From IMG/VR virus record IMGVR_UViG_3300012936_000179, positions 1-23,271 of that record: 23,271 nt of DNA; one strand, given 5' to 3'. The notes beneath the pieces are model-generated. The model made no database searches. It saw only the letters and a list, made by a program, of their open reading frames with translations, and was not told the DNA's origin. The translations under genes and the position numbers were made by a program. Position 1 is the stretch's first letter, and every line of letters starts with the position of its first letter. This stretch comes from a virus. Positions 1-8,068 of this stretch are shown piece after piece.

Positions 1-35
1 CTTTTAAAGGTTTTGCTGAAGGGAGGAGTAAGTGA
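1..35 (+). CDS. C-terminal tail of an upstream gene (partial)
   Basis: Frame 3 enters the window open and stops at TGA 33-35. It would encode a tail reading FKGFAEGRSK. Its stop overlaps the GTG start of the terminase gene in the 4-base arrangement GTGA, a common sign of translational coupling in phage operons. A second frame (frame 1) is also open and runs to a TAA at 40-42, giving a 13-residue tail, so the frame is not certain. In phages of this layout the gene before the large terminase is often the small terminase subunit, but ten residues cannot show that. No function is assigned. Confidence 0.35.
   Translation, partial: FKGFAEGRSK
21..28 (+). promoter_or_regulatory. Strong Shine-Dalgarno site for the large terminase gene
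   Basis: GGGAGGAG lies just upstream of the GTG at 32, with GGAGG 5 bases from the start. It decides the start, because the next in-frame Met is about 140 residues in and the frame has a TAA at 29-31. It is the only gene in the window with such a site. All the others start behind A/T-only or A/T-dominated leaders. The same bases may also code for the last residues of the upstream gene. Confidence 0.75.
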
Positions 36-2254
36 AATATAAACAAACGCTCTGGAAAGAGTTGAAAGACGTAGTTAATCCTAAAATATTATCTAAACAA
101 AATAGGTATAAAAAATGGAATTACGGTTACAACTCAGAATATGATTTTATAGTAATTAGTAAAACTGGACAAATTGGACAGATCATTGAAATACAAAATC
201 TCAGGATTGCTTTACCAGCAGTCGATGAACCGTTTAAACGAAGCGAAAGAAAAGAGGAACAATATTGGGAAAAACAAGAATACCCAAAAGCATTAGCTAG
301 AATAAAAACTAGGTTTGATTGGGAGGAATATCCTACAGATTTTAAAGAAGAATGGTACGATTATATAGATGAAGAATTTAAACGTAGATCAGAAGGTTAC
401 TGGTTTTTTAATAATGGTAAACCTACTTATATCACTGGTACTCATTACATGTATTTGCAATGGTCAAAAATTGACGTCGGAGCACCGGATTATAGAGAAG
501 CAAATAGACTCTTCTTTATATTTTGGGAAGCGTGCAAGGCAGATGACAGGTGTTATGGAATGTGCTACCTTAAAAACAGACGTAGTGGTTTCTCCTTTAT
601 GTCGTCAGCAGAGCTTGTTAATCAAGCCACAATTTCTTCAGATGCCAGATTCGGTATCTTATCTAAAACTGGAGCGGATGCTAAGAAAATGTTCACAGAT
701 AAAGTTGTACCTATATCCGTTAACTATCCGTTTTTCTTTAAACCAATCCAAGACGGTATGGATCGTCCTAAAACCGAACTCGCTTATAGAGTCCCAGCTT
801 CAAAACTTACTAGGCGTAAACTAGATGACAACGTAAAGTTGAAAGAACTACAAGGATTAGATACAACTATAGACTGGAAAAACACAGGCGACAACTCTTA
901 CGATGGTGAGAAATTAAAATTATTAGCACACGACGAATCAGGAAAATGGGAACGACCAGACAATATATTAAACAATTGGAGAGTTACAAAAACTACATTA
1001 AGACTAGGAAGACGTATAGTAGGCAAGTGTATGATGGGCTCAACTTCAAACTCTTTAGATAAAGGTGGAAATAACTTCAAAAAACTATACTACAATTCAG
1101 ATGTTACAAAAAGAAATAGAAACGGACAGACAACTAGCGGACTCTATTCTCTTTTCATCCCTATGGAGTGGAACTACGAAGGATTCATGGATACTTTTGG
1201 ATCACCTGTTTTTTTTAAACAAAAAAGTCCAGTTAAAGGAATCGATGGTTTTGGAATTACAACAGGAGTAATAGATCATTGGGAAAATGAAGTTGAAGGA
1301 TTAAAGGATGATCAAGACAGTTTAAATGAATACTATAGACAATTTCCACGCACAGAGAAGCATGCTTTTAGAGATGAAACTAAATCAAGCCTTTTTAATC
1401 TAACTAAAATATACGAACAAATAGACTTTAATGAGGAAATAAACAACAGTGCAAGTATTACTAAAGGTTCATTTAGTTGGCTAAATGGTATAAAAGATAC
1501 TAGAGTTATTTTTAGACCAAACGAAAATGGAAGATTTAAAATATCTTGGGTACCACCTATTTCTATGCAAAATGCTATTATAAACAAAAATGGAATAAAA
1601 AAACCAGGTAATGAACATGTTGGTGCTTTTGGATGTGACTCATACGACATAAGTGGGACTGTTGATGGTAGAGGTTCTAATGGTTCTTTACATGGTTTAA
1701 CTAAATTTTCAATGGAAGACGCTCCACCTAATCATTTCTTTTTAGAATATATAGCTAGACCGCAAACAGCTGAAACTTTTTTTGAAGATGTTTTAATGGC
1801 TTTAGTTTTTTATGGCATGCCTCTTTTAGCTGAAAACAACAAACCAAGACTGTTGTACTATTTAAAGCGTAGAGGATATAGAGGCTTTAGCATGAACAGA
1901 CCAGACAAAGTTTGGAATAAACTTTCTACCACAGAAAAAGAAATAGGTGGAATACCTAACTCAAGCGAAGACGTTAAACAGTCTCATGCTGCAGCTATAG
2001 AAGCTTATATAGAAGATTACGTGGGTAGAATAGGTGATGGTTATGGTGATATGTATCACCAATCAACATTAGAAGATTGGGCTAATTTTGATATAAATAA
2101 TAGAACAAAACATGATGCTTCTATTAGTTCTGGATTAGCAATTATGGCTTGTAATAGAAATAAGTATAGACCTAACGAAAACAGAAAATTAAAATCTATA
2201 GACTTAGGATTTAAAAAATATGATAATAACGGTATTACATCGAAAATAATATAA
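32..2254 (+). CDS. terL: Terminase large subunit (packaging ATPase and nuclease)
   Basis: This is the motor that pumps phage DNA into the procapsid through the portal and cuts it; it acts in the host cytoplasm at the portal vertex. The 740 residues show an ATPase half followed by a nuclease half. A degenerate Walker A-type loop lies at about residues 181-189 (KNRRSGFSF, without the usual GKT/S). A Walker B strand KLLAHDE lies at 296-302, with D301 and the catalytic E302. RNase H-like nuclease residues are likely D536 (in GAFGCDSYD), E601 (in LLAENN) and D695 (in HDAS). The N-terminal stretch around residues 120-160 (YWFFNNG, TYITGTHYMYL) resembles terminases of crAss-like and related Bacteroidota phages as I remember them. 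The length is long but usual for that group. The GTG start is set by the Shine-Dalgarno site. The portal gene begins 4 bases after the stop. Confidence 0.93.
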   Translation: MKYKQTLWKELKDVVNPKILSKQNRYKKWNYGYNSEYDFIVISKTGQIGQIIEIQNLRIALPAVDEPFKRSERKEEQYWEKQEYPKALARIKTRFDWEEYPTDFKEEWYDYIDEEFKRRSEGYWFFNNGKPTYITGTHYMYLQWSKIDVGAPDYREANRLFFIFWEACKADDRCYGMCYLKNRRSGFSFMSSAELVNQATISSDARFGILSKTGADAKKMFTDKVVPISVNYPFFFKPIQDGMDRPKTELAYRVPASKLTRRKLDDNVKLKELQGLDTTIDWKNTGDNSYDGEKLKLLAHDESGKWERPDNILNNWRVTKTTLRLGRRIVGKCMMGSTSNSLDKGGNNFKKLYYNSDVTKRNRNGQTTSGLYSLFIPMEWNYEGFMDTFGSPVFFKQKSPVKGIDGFGITTGVIDHWENEVEGLKDDQDSLNEYYRQFPRTEKHAFRDETKSSLFNLTKIYEQIDFNEEINNSASITKGSFSWLNGIKDTRVIFRPNENGRFKISWVPPISMQNAIINKNGIKKPGNEHVGAFGCDSYDISGTVDGRGSNGSLHGLTKFSMEDAPPNHFFLEYIARPQTAETFFEDVLMALVFYGMPLLAENNKPRLLYYLKRRGYRGFSMNRPDKVWNKLSTTEKEIGGIPNSSEDVKQSHAAAIEAYIEDYVGRIGDGYGDMYHQSTLEDWANFDINNRTKHDASISSGLAIMACNRNKYRPNENRKLKSIDLGFKKYDNNGITSKII

Positions 2255-2255
2255 T
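2246..2255 (+). repeat. Tandem ATAAT pentamer before the portal start
   Basis: Two copies of ATAAT (2246-2250 and 2251-2255) span the terminase stop codon and end two bases before the portal ATG at 2258. Similar A/T pentamer pairs or triplets precede the genes at 4711 and 9451. There is no Shine-Dalgarno site here, so an A/T leader role in initiation is possible. Chance in AT-rich DNA is also possible. Confidence 0.4.
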
Positions 2256-2257
2256 AA

Positions 2258-4693
2258 ATGATTTACACTAATACACAAAGCTCATTTCCTGACCAGGTAG
2301 TACCTCAAGAGGAAAAAATGACTCTAGAGTATGGTCTGCAAGTTGCTAGAGCTATAGAAGGAGAGTGGTGGGCATCTGGAGTTGGTGGAGCTAGATACAC
2401 TAACAATTACAACATATTTCATAGAAGAAGACTTTATGGTAGAGCAGAACAGTCTATACAAAAATACAAAGATGAGCTTTCTGTAAATGGAGATTTATCA
2501 TATTTAAACCTAGACTGGACACCAGTTGCTATAATACCTAAATTCGTAGATATAGTTGTTAACGGAATGTCTGAAAAAATCTACGACATAAAAGCTTTTG
2601 CTCAAGATCCAGCGTCTCAAGAGCAAAGAACTAAATATGCTAATAAGTTATATAAAAATATTCAAACTAGAGACTTCATGAACGAAGTCAAATCTCAATT
2701 AGGTGTAGATTTAAGCGAGGTTGCGAACCAAGAAAATGTACCACAAAACGAGGAAGAATTAGAAATACATTTACAATTAGACTACAAACAGTCTGTTGAA
2801 ATAGCAGAAGAAGAAGTTATAAATAATGTTCTTGATAGAAACAAATACGAACTAACTAAAAGAAGAGTATACAAAGATTTAGTTGAACTAGGTATTGGTT
2901 GTATTAAGACTAACTGGAATAAATCAGAAGGTGTTGTAGTAGACTATGTAGATCCAGCCAATATAGTTTACTCTTACACTGATGATCCTAATTTTGAAGA
3001 TATATATTATGTAGGTGAAGTTAAAAATATATCACTACCTGAGCTTAAAAAAGAGTTTCCAAACATTAGCGAGGAAGAATTAAAAAATATTCAAAAATTT
3101 CCAGGTAATACAAATTATAGAAGAAATTATAGAGGAAATAGAGATAATGATACTATTCAAGTGTTATACTTTGAATACAAAACCTATGCTGATCAAGTTT
3201 TTAAAATAAAGAAAACAGCAACTGGATTAGAAAAAGCTTTAGAAAAACCTGATACATTTATGCCGCCACCTAATGATGGTTTTGAAAGAGTAAGTAGATC
3301 AATAGAGGTTTTATATCAAGGTGCTAAAATACTTGGTCATCCAATAATGTTAAATTGGCAAGTAGCTGAAAATATGACTAGACCAAAGTCTAATTTATGT
3401 AAAGTTAACATGAACTACGCTATATGTGCTCCTGATCTTTACAAAGGTAGAATTACTTCTTTAGTTGAAAGAATGATTACGTTTGCCGACATGATTCAAT
3501 TAACTTCTCTAAAGCTTCAACAAGTTTTATCAAGAATGGTTCCTGATGGTGTATACTTAGATGTAGATGGCTTATCAGAAGTTGATCTTGGTAATGGAAC
3601 TAGTTATAACCCACGTGAAGCATTAAACATGTACTTTCAGACTGGTAGTATTGTTGGTAGATCAATGACACAAGATGGTGACATGAATCCTGGTAAAGTT
3701 CCGATACAAGAATTACAAACTAGTGCTTCTCAAGCTAAGATACAAAGCTTAATACAGACTTATCAATATTATTTACAAATGATAAGAGATGTAACTGGAT
3801 TAAATGAAGCTAGAGATGGAAGTAATCCTGACAAAGACGCTTTACTAGGTTTACAGAAACTTGCTGTAGCACAATCAAATGTAGCCACTAGACATATATT
3901 AGACGGTGGTCTTTATCTTACTCTTAGAGCTTGTGAAAACATTGCTCTTAGAGTGGCTGATTCTTTAGAGTTTGAGTTAACAAACGAGGCGTTGGTAAAT
4001 AGTGTTAGTTTATACAATGTTGCTACGCTAGAAGAAATGAAAGAATTACATTTATATGATTTTGGTATATTTTTAGAATTAGAACCAGACGAAGAAGATA
4101 AACAAATATTAGAGCAAAATATAGAAATAGCTTTAAAACAAAATCAAATAAACCTGGAAGATGCTATAGATATACGTAATGTTAATAACTTAAGGCTAGC
4201 TAATCAATTGTTAAAATTAAAGCGTAAACAAAAAGCAGCTGCTGATCAAAAAGCTCAACAACAAATGATTCAAGCTCAGGCAAAAGCTAATGCTGAATCT
4301 GCCGAAAAAGCTGCTATGTATGAAGTGCAGAAAAAAGAAGCTTTAGCGCAAACAGAGCTTCAACTAGAAAAAGGTAAATCAGACTTAGAGCTTCAACAAA
4401 TGCAAAGGGATTTTGAAAATAAAATGAGACTTGCTGAACAACAATTTGGCTTTGACATGCAGTTAAAGCAAATGGATGTTAAAAGAGACGAAGCTAAAGA
4501 ACAAATGATCGAAGATAGAAAAGATCAAAGAACTAAACTACAAGCGACTCAGCAAAGTGCTATGATACAACAAAGACAAGATGGTTTATTACCAACGGAC
4601 TTTAGTACACAACCTAACGGTGAGCCACTAGCAGAGCAAACAATAAATCAAATACCACAACCAGAAAACACAACGCCAGGAATGGCTATATAA
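2258..4693 (+). CDS. Portal protein
   Basis: The portal forms the dodecameric ring at one capsid vertex, where DNA enters and leaves and where terminase and the tail dock. The call rests on position directly after terL and before scaffold and capsid, on size (811 residues, in the P22-like range rather than the smaller lambda or HK97 portals), and on the mixed alpha/beta body with an N-terminal stretch EGEWWASGVGG near residue 35. From about residue 645 to 770 the protein is almost entirely charged and Q/A-rich with heptad-like spacing, which suggests a long helical barrel or coiled coil like the P22 portal barrel. A Pro/Gln/Asn-rich tail follows. The ATG at 2258 is chosen because it leaves a 3-base gap after terL; M21 is the alternative. 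It has no Shine-Dalgarno site. Confidence 0.88.
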   Translation: MIYTNTQSSFPDQVVPQEEKMTLEYGLQVARAIEGEWWASGVGGARYTNNYNIFHRRRLYGRAEQSIQKYKDELSVNGDLSYLNLDWTPVAIIPKFVDIVVNGMSEKIYDIKAFAQDPASQEQRTKYANKLYKNIQTRDFMNEVKSQLGVDLSEVANQENVPQNEEELEIHLQLDYKQSVEIAEEEVINNVLDRNKYELTKRRVYKDLVELGIGCIKTNWNKSEGVVVDYVDPANIVYSYTDDPNFEDIYYVGEVKNISLPELKKEFPNISEEELKNIQKFPGNTNYRRNYRGNRDNDTIQVLYFEYKTYADQVFKIKKTATGLEKALEKPDTFMPPPNDGFERVSRSIEVLYQGAKILGHPIMLNWQVAENMTRPKSNLCKVNMNYAICAPDLYKGRITSLVERMITFADMIQLTSLKLQQVLSRMVPDGVYLDVDGLSEVDLGNGTSYNPREALNMYFQTGSIVGRSMTQDGDMNPGKVPIQELQTSASQAKIQSLIQTYQYYLQMIRDVTGLNEARDGSNPDKDALLGLQKLAVAQSNVATRHILDGGLYLTLRACENIALRVADSLEFELTNEALVNSVSLYNVATLEEMKELHLYDFGIFLELEPDEEDKQILEQNIEIALKQNQINLEDAIDIRNVNNLRLANQLLKLKRKQKAAADQKAQQQMIQAQAKANAESAEKAAMYEVQKKEALAQTELQLEKGKSDLELQQMQRDFENKMRLAEQQFGFDMQLKQMDVKRDEAKEQMIEDRKDQRTKLQATQQSAMIQQRQDGLLPTDFSTQPNGEPLAEQTINQIPQPENTTPGMAI

Positions 4694-4700
4694 TTATATA

Positions 4701-4710
4701 ATATCATATC
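4701..4710 (+). repeat. Tandem ATATC pentamer touching the scaffold start
   Basis: Two ATATC copies (4701-4705 and 4706-4710) directly abut the ATG at 4711. The arrangement matches the ATATT triplet before the gene at 9451. No purine-rich ribosome binding site is present in the 17-base gap after the portal stop. Confidence 0.45.
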
Positions 4711-5883
4711 ATGGAAAAAAAAGAAGAAGTAAAACAAGAAGGTGAATTTAAAATTAAGAAAAAAAGAGGTAGACCTAAAAAACTATCTAACAATAATTCT
4801 GAAACACCTAAAATAGAAATAAAAACAAAAGACGATGCCGTTCAAGAGCCAAAAGCAGAGGAAACTGTGTTACAGTCTGAAAAGAAGGAAGAAAAACAAG
4901 AATTGGGACTGCAAGAAGTGGGATCAACACACGAAGAAAAAGCTTCCAAAGAAACTGTAGAAAATACAAAAAACACTATAGTAGAAATAACTGAAGAAGA
5001 AATTAAAGAAGAAGTTAAAGAAACTAAAAAAGATTTAGAGGAAGCTGTAAGAGATGAGAAAGTTCTTGGCAAAGCTTTACCAGAAAATATTGAAAAGCTT
5101 GTTTCGTTTATGGAAGAAACAGGTGGAGACATAAATGATTACGTCAGATTAAATGCTGATTATTCTAATGTTAATGATGACGTATTATTAAAAGAATATT
5201 ACAAAAAAACTAAACCACATTTAGAAAGCGATGAAATAGATTTTATTATGGAAGAGCAATTTAAAGTGGATGAAGATTACGACGAAGAGCGAGATCAACG
5301 TCGAAAAAAACTCGCTAAAAAAGAAGAAGTTGCAAAAGCTAAAAACTTTCTTGAAGATTTAAAAACGAAGTATTACGAAGAAATCAAGTCGAGGCCTACC
5401 GTAAACAATGAAATGTCTAAAGCGAGTGAGTTTTTCAACAGATATAACAAAGAACAAGAGATAGCTAAGAAACGTCATGAAGTGTTTAAACGAGATACTA
5501 ATAAACTTTTTTCTGAAGAATTCAAAGGTTTTGACTTCGCTTTAGGAGAAAAGAAGTTTAGATATTCCGTTAATAATCCAAGTGATGTTGCTGAAGCCCA
5601 GTCTGATATTTCTAATGTGCTTAAGAAGTTCTTAAACGAAAACGGAGAAGTTGTAGATTATAAAGGTTATCATAAAGCTATTTACGCTGCTAGAAATGCA
5701 GATACTATTGCACAACACTTTTATGAGCAAGGTAAAGCCGATGCTGTTAAAGATGTAGTTGCTAAGTCTAAAAATATAAGTAAGGATGCTAGAAAGTCTA
5801 ATCCTGAAAACGTGTATTTAAAAGGTCTTAAAGTAAAAGCGGTCAGCGGTGTTAGTAGTTCTAAATTAAAAATTAAAAGATAA
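4711..5883 (+). CDS. Probable capsid scaffolding protein with an AT-hook-like motif
   Basis: This is a 390-residue, very charged, mostly helical protein placed between portal and major capsid, the usual place for the scaffold that guides capsid assembly and is then lost. The N-terminal 120 residues are Glu/Lys-rich and probably disordered. They contain KKKRGRPKK at residues 16-24, a good match to the AT-hook core RGRP. A more ordered region begins around residue 123 (LPENIEKLVSFMEETGGDIN), with a coiled-coil-like stretch at about 190-270. The C-terminus is strongly basic (KLKIKR), as in scaffolds whose C-terminal tail binds capsid subunits. A head protease or protease-scaffold fusion is unlikely because no catalytic motif is visible. 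A minor capsid or DNA-binding role is the alternative. The 17-base gap to the portal suggests shared transcription. Confidence 0.7.
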   Translation: MEKKEEVKQEGEFKIKKKRGRPKKLSNNNSETPKIEIKTKDDAVQEPKAEETVLQSEKKEEKQELGLQEVGSTHEEKASKETVENTKNTIVEITEEEIKEEVKETKKDLEEAVRDEKVLGKALPENIEKLVSFMEETGGDINDYVRLNADYSNVNDDVLLKEYYKKTKPHLESDEIDFIMEEQFKVDEDYDEERDQRRKKLAKKEEVAKAKNFLEDLKTKYYEEIKSRPTVNNEMSKASEFFNRYNKEQEIAKKRHEVFKRDTNKLFSEEFKGFDFALGEKKFRYSVNNPSDVAEAQSDISNVLKKFLNENGEVVDYKGYHKAIYAARNADTIAQHFYEQGKADAVKDVVAKSKNISKDARKSNPENVYLKGLKVKAVSGVSSSKLKIKR

Positions 5884-5894
5884 AAAAATAAAAA

Positions 5895-7337
5895 ATGGGA
5901 CAATTTGAAAAATTTGGGCCTGGATTATTGCCTACTCAAGATCAGTCAGTCTTGTCAACAAACTACTTACAGTGGAATGACAGAAATGGTGAAAACTTTG
6001 CAGATTTTGCACAGCAATATCTACCTGAACTTTATGAACAAGAAGTAGAAAGATTTGGTAACAGAACGTTATCAGGTTTCCTAAGAATGGTAGGCGCTGA
6101 AATGCCTATGACATCTGACCAAGTAATTTGGTCTGAACAAAATAGATTACATATTGGTTACAATGATGTAAGTAAAAGTGGTAATGTATTTACAGTTGAT
6201 ATGGCAACTCCGCCAAACGAAGTTGTTATAAGACAAAACCAAACGTTTGTAGTTTACGATCCCGTAAATGAAGTTACGTTAAGAGGTCTTGTTACATCAG
6301 CTCCAAATCCTGGAACTCCTGGACAAATTACTTTTGAGGCTTTGCCATACACAGAAGCTGACTGGAATTCTTTACAGGATACAGGTTTAAAGATGTTTGT
6401 ATATGGTTCTGACTTTGCAAAAGGAACTGAAGGAATGGAAGGATCTGTAACTCCTACTTTTACTCAGTTTAGCAACAGACCAATAATCATAAAAGATAAG
6501 TATTTAGTTAACGGTTCTGACACTGCTCAAATTGGTTGGGTTGAAGTTGCAACTGAAGATGGAACATCTGGATTTTTATGGTATATGAAAGCTGAATCAG
6601 AAACTAGATTAAGATATGAAGATTATCTTGAAATGGCTATGGTTGAAAGCGTTAAAGCTGATCCAAACGGTGCTTTAGCACAAGCTAACTTTCCAAATGG
6701 ATCTGGAGCAGGAACACAAGGTATGTTTGCTGCGATTAGAGAAAGAGGTAATGTATATTCTCAATTTTCTGGTGCTGCTAACCCTGGATCTGGTGCGTTA
6801 GGTGATTTTGATGCTATATTACAAGAGTTAGATTTACAAGGTGCTATTGAGGAAAACATGTTATTTTTAGACAGAGCTACAGCTTTAGACTTTGATGATA
6901 TGATTGCTGCTCAAGCTGGTGGTGGATACAATGCTACAAGCGCTGCTTCTTATGGTCTTTTTGACAATGAAGCTGAAATGGCACTTAACTTTGGTTTTTC
7001 TGGTTTTAGAAGAGGTTCTTATGACTTCTATAAAACAGATTGGAAATATCTAAATGATGCTTCTACAAGAGGTATGGTTAATGATATTAAAGGTGTAATG
7101 ATTCCTGCTGGAACATCTACAGTATATGACCAAATGTTAGGATCTAACATTAGAAGACCTTTCTTACATGTAAGATATAGAGCTTCTGAAACGGATGACA
7201 GAAGAATGAAATCTTGGATAACAGGATCTGTTGGTGGTGCTTACACATCGTCTTTAGATGCTATGGAGGTTCATTATCTTTCCGAAAGATGTCTATGTGT
7301 ACAGGCTGCTAATAATTTTGTATTGTTCGTAGACTAA
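5895..7337 (+). CDS. Major capsid protein
   Basis: This is the main shell subunit, predicted to have an HK97-type fold. At 480 residues it has the size of capsid proteins in crAss-like and related podoviruses. It follows the scaffold gene. Its motifs match marine Bacteroidota phage capsids as I remember them: residues 57-86 begin RTLSGFLRMVGAEMP and continue with SDQVIWSEQNRLH, and the C-terminus has YLSERCLCVQAANNFVLF. The middle is Gly/Ala-rich, with few charges and a composition quite unlike the Lys/Glu-rich scaffold, as expected for an abundant shell protein. The ATG follows an A-rich leader (aaaaaataaaaa) with no Shine-Dalgarno site. An A/T inverted repeat lies right at its stop codon. 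Confidence 0.9.
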   Translation: MGQFEKFGPGLLPTQDQSVLSTNYLQWNDRNGENFADFAQQYLPELYEQEVERFGNRTLSGFLRMVGAEMPMTSDQVIWSEQNRLHIGYNDVSKSGNVFTVDMATPPNEVVIRQNQTFVVYDPVNEVTLRGLVTSAPNPGTPGQITFEALPYTEADWNSLQDTGLKMFVYGSDFAKGTEGMEGSVTPTFTQFSNRPIIIKDKYLVNGSDTAQIGWVEVATEDGTSGFLWYMKAESETRLRYEDYLEMAMVESVKADPNGALAQANFPNGSGAGTQGMFAAIRERGNVYSQFSGAANPGSGALGDFDAILQELDLQGAIEENMLFLDRATALDFDDMIAAQAGGGYNATSAASYGLFDNEAEMALNFGFSGFRRGSYDFYKTDWKYLNDASTRGMVNDIKGVMIPAGTSTVYDQMLGSNIRRPFLHVRYRASETDDRRMKSWITGSVGGAYTSSLDAMEVHYLSERCLCVQAANNFVLFVD

Positions 7338-7360
7338 TTTATTAATTTTAAAATAAATTA
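7335..7360 (+). repeat. 9-bp A/T inverted repeat at the capsid gene stop codon
   Basis: TAATTTATT (7335-7343) and AATAAATTA (7352-7360) are perfect reverse complements around an 8-base loop. The left arm begins with the capsid stop codon, and the right arm ends two bases before the ATG at 7363. The stem contains only A-T pairs and has no following T run, so it is a weak candidate for a terminator. It might protect or process the abundant capsid mRNA, or be chance. Confidence 0.35.
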
Positions 7361-7362
7361 TT

Positions 7363-8028
7363 ATGGGAACATTAAGATTTAATATTATAAGCAATCCAAA
7401 CGCTGAGCCGGAAACTTTTGAATATACGCTTTTACCTGGTTATACTTATTCTTTTAAAGAAATAGATATTGATTTTAACAATGTTAAAGCTGATATTATA
7501 CTAGAAGAGCAACCTGGTAATGGTACCATAACAGCTAGTTTAACAAACTTTACAACTGATCAAACCTATTGGCCAAAGGCGGTTGAAGAGGGATTAAAAA
7601 TTCTTCAAAAAGCTCTATATCCAGGTTTGGATGGTTCGAATCCAGATGAAGTTAATACAGCTTTTTTTGGACCTCAAGTTGACAAGTTGATTGAAAGGGC
7701 TTCTAAAGGTGAAAACACTATTGTGGATTTTTCTTTAGTATTACCTGTTTTGAGTAAAGCTGGTGAAAGGGGTATTGCTGATTGTAAAGATAAAAACGAG
7801 CAAGTTTTTGTTCGTATAAGTCAAAGCATCGACGAGGCTATGAACGAGGCACAAGACAACGGCTATAACACTTTTAGATTACCTGAAGGTGGAGGCATTG
7901 TAAAAGCAAGTGATTTTACGAGTCAAGACGCGGAAAAATATGCCAAAAGGCAAGAGAAAAATTGTGAACGTGAGTTTATTAGTTTCAATACTGTTAGTAT
8001 ATTTGAAGCCGCTGCGCATAACACATAA
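7363..8028 (+). CDS. Unknown protein after the capsid gene
   Basis: I do not recognise this 221-residue protein. The first 65 residues look like beta strands (RFNIISN, FEYTLLPGYTYSF, GTITASLTNF), followed by a helical region (WPKAVEEGLKILQKALYP) and a mixed, charged C-terminal half with one short Cys-containing stretch on each side of residue 200. There is no signal peptide or membrane segment. It lies 25 bases after the major capsid gene and ends just before an intrinsic terminator, so it is probably made together with capsid protein at a high level. That place suits a capsid decoration, head-fibre or head-completion protein, but this is inference from position only. Confidence 0.7.
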   Translation: MGTLRFNIISNPNAEPETFEYTLLPGYTYSFKEIDIDFNNVKADIILEEQPGNGTITASLTNFTTDQTYWPKAVEEGLKILQKALYPGLDGSNPDEVNTAFFGPQVDKLIERASKGENTIVDFSLVLPVLSKAGERGIADCKDKNEQVFVRISQSIDEAMNEAQDNGYNTFRLPEGGGIVKASDFTSQDAEKYAKRQEKNCEREFISFNTVSIFEAAAHNT

Positions 8029-8036
8029 TAAAAATT

Positions 8037-8068
8037 ATACCTCCTCTGTAAAAAAGAGGAGGTATTTT
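8037..8068 (+). terminator. Intrinsic terminator after the capsid region
   Basis: ATACCTCCTCT (8037-8047) pairs perfectly over 11 bases with AGAGGAGGTAT (8055-8065) around a 7-base loop GTAAAAA, followed by a short T run (8065-8068). The A-rich flank at 8029-8034 would supply a T run for the opposite strand, so it may work both ways. The next ATG is only 13 bases after the T run, leaving no room for a promoter, so partial read-through is likely. The right arm contains a perfect AGGAGGT. Confidence 0.8.

Noticed and set aside
369-824. Second + strand open frame of 151 codons inside terL
   Set aside because: It overlaps the conserved ATPase region and has no recognisable protein pattern.
4842-5132. 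Antisense open frame of 96 codons within the scaffold gene
   Set aside because: It is Ser/Phe/Val-rich, the mirror of Glu/Lys-rich codons on the + strand, and has no leader or neighbours on its strand.
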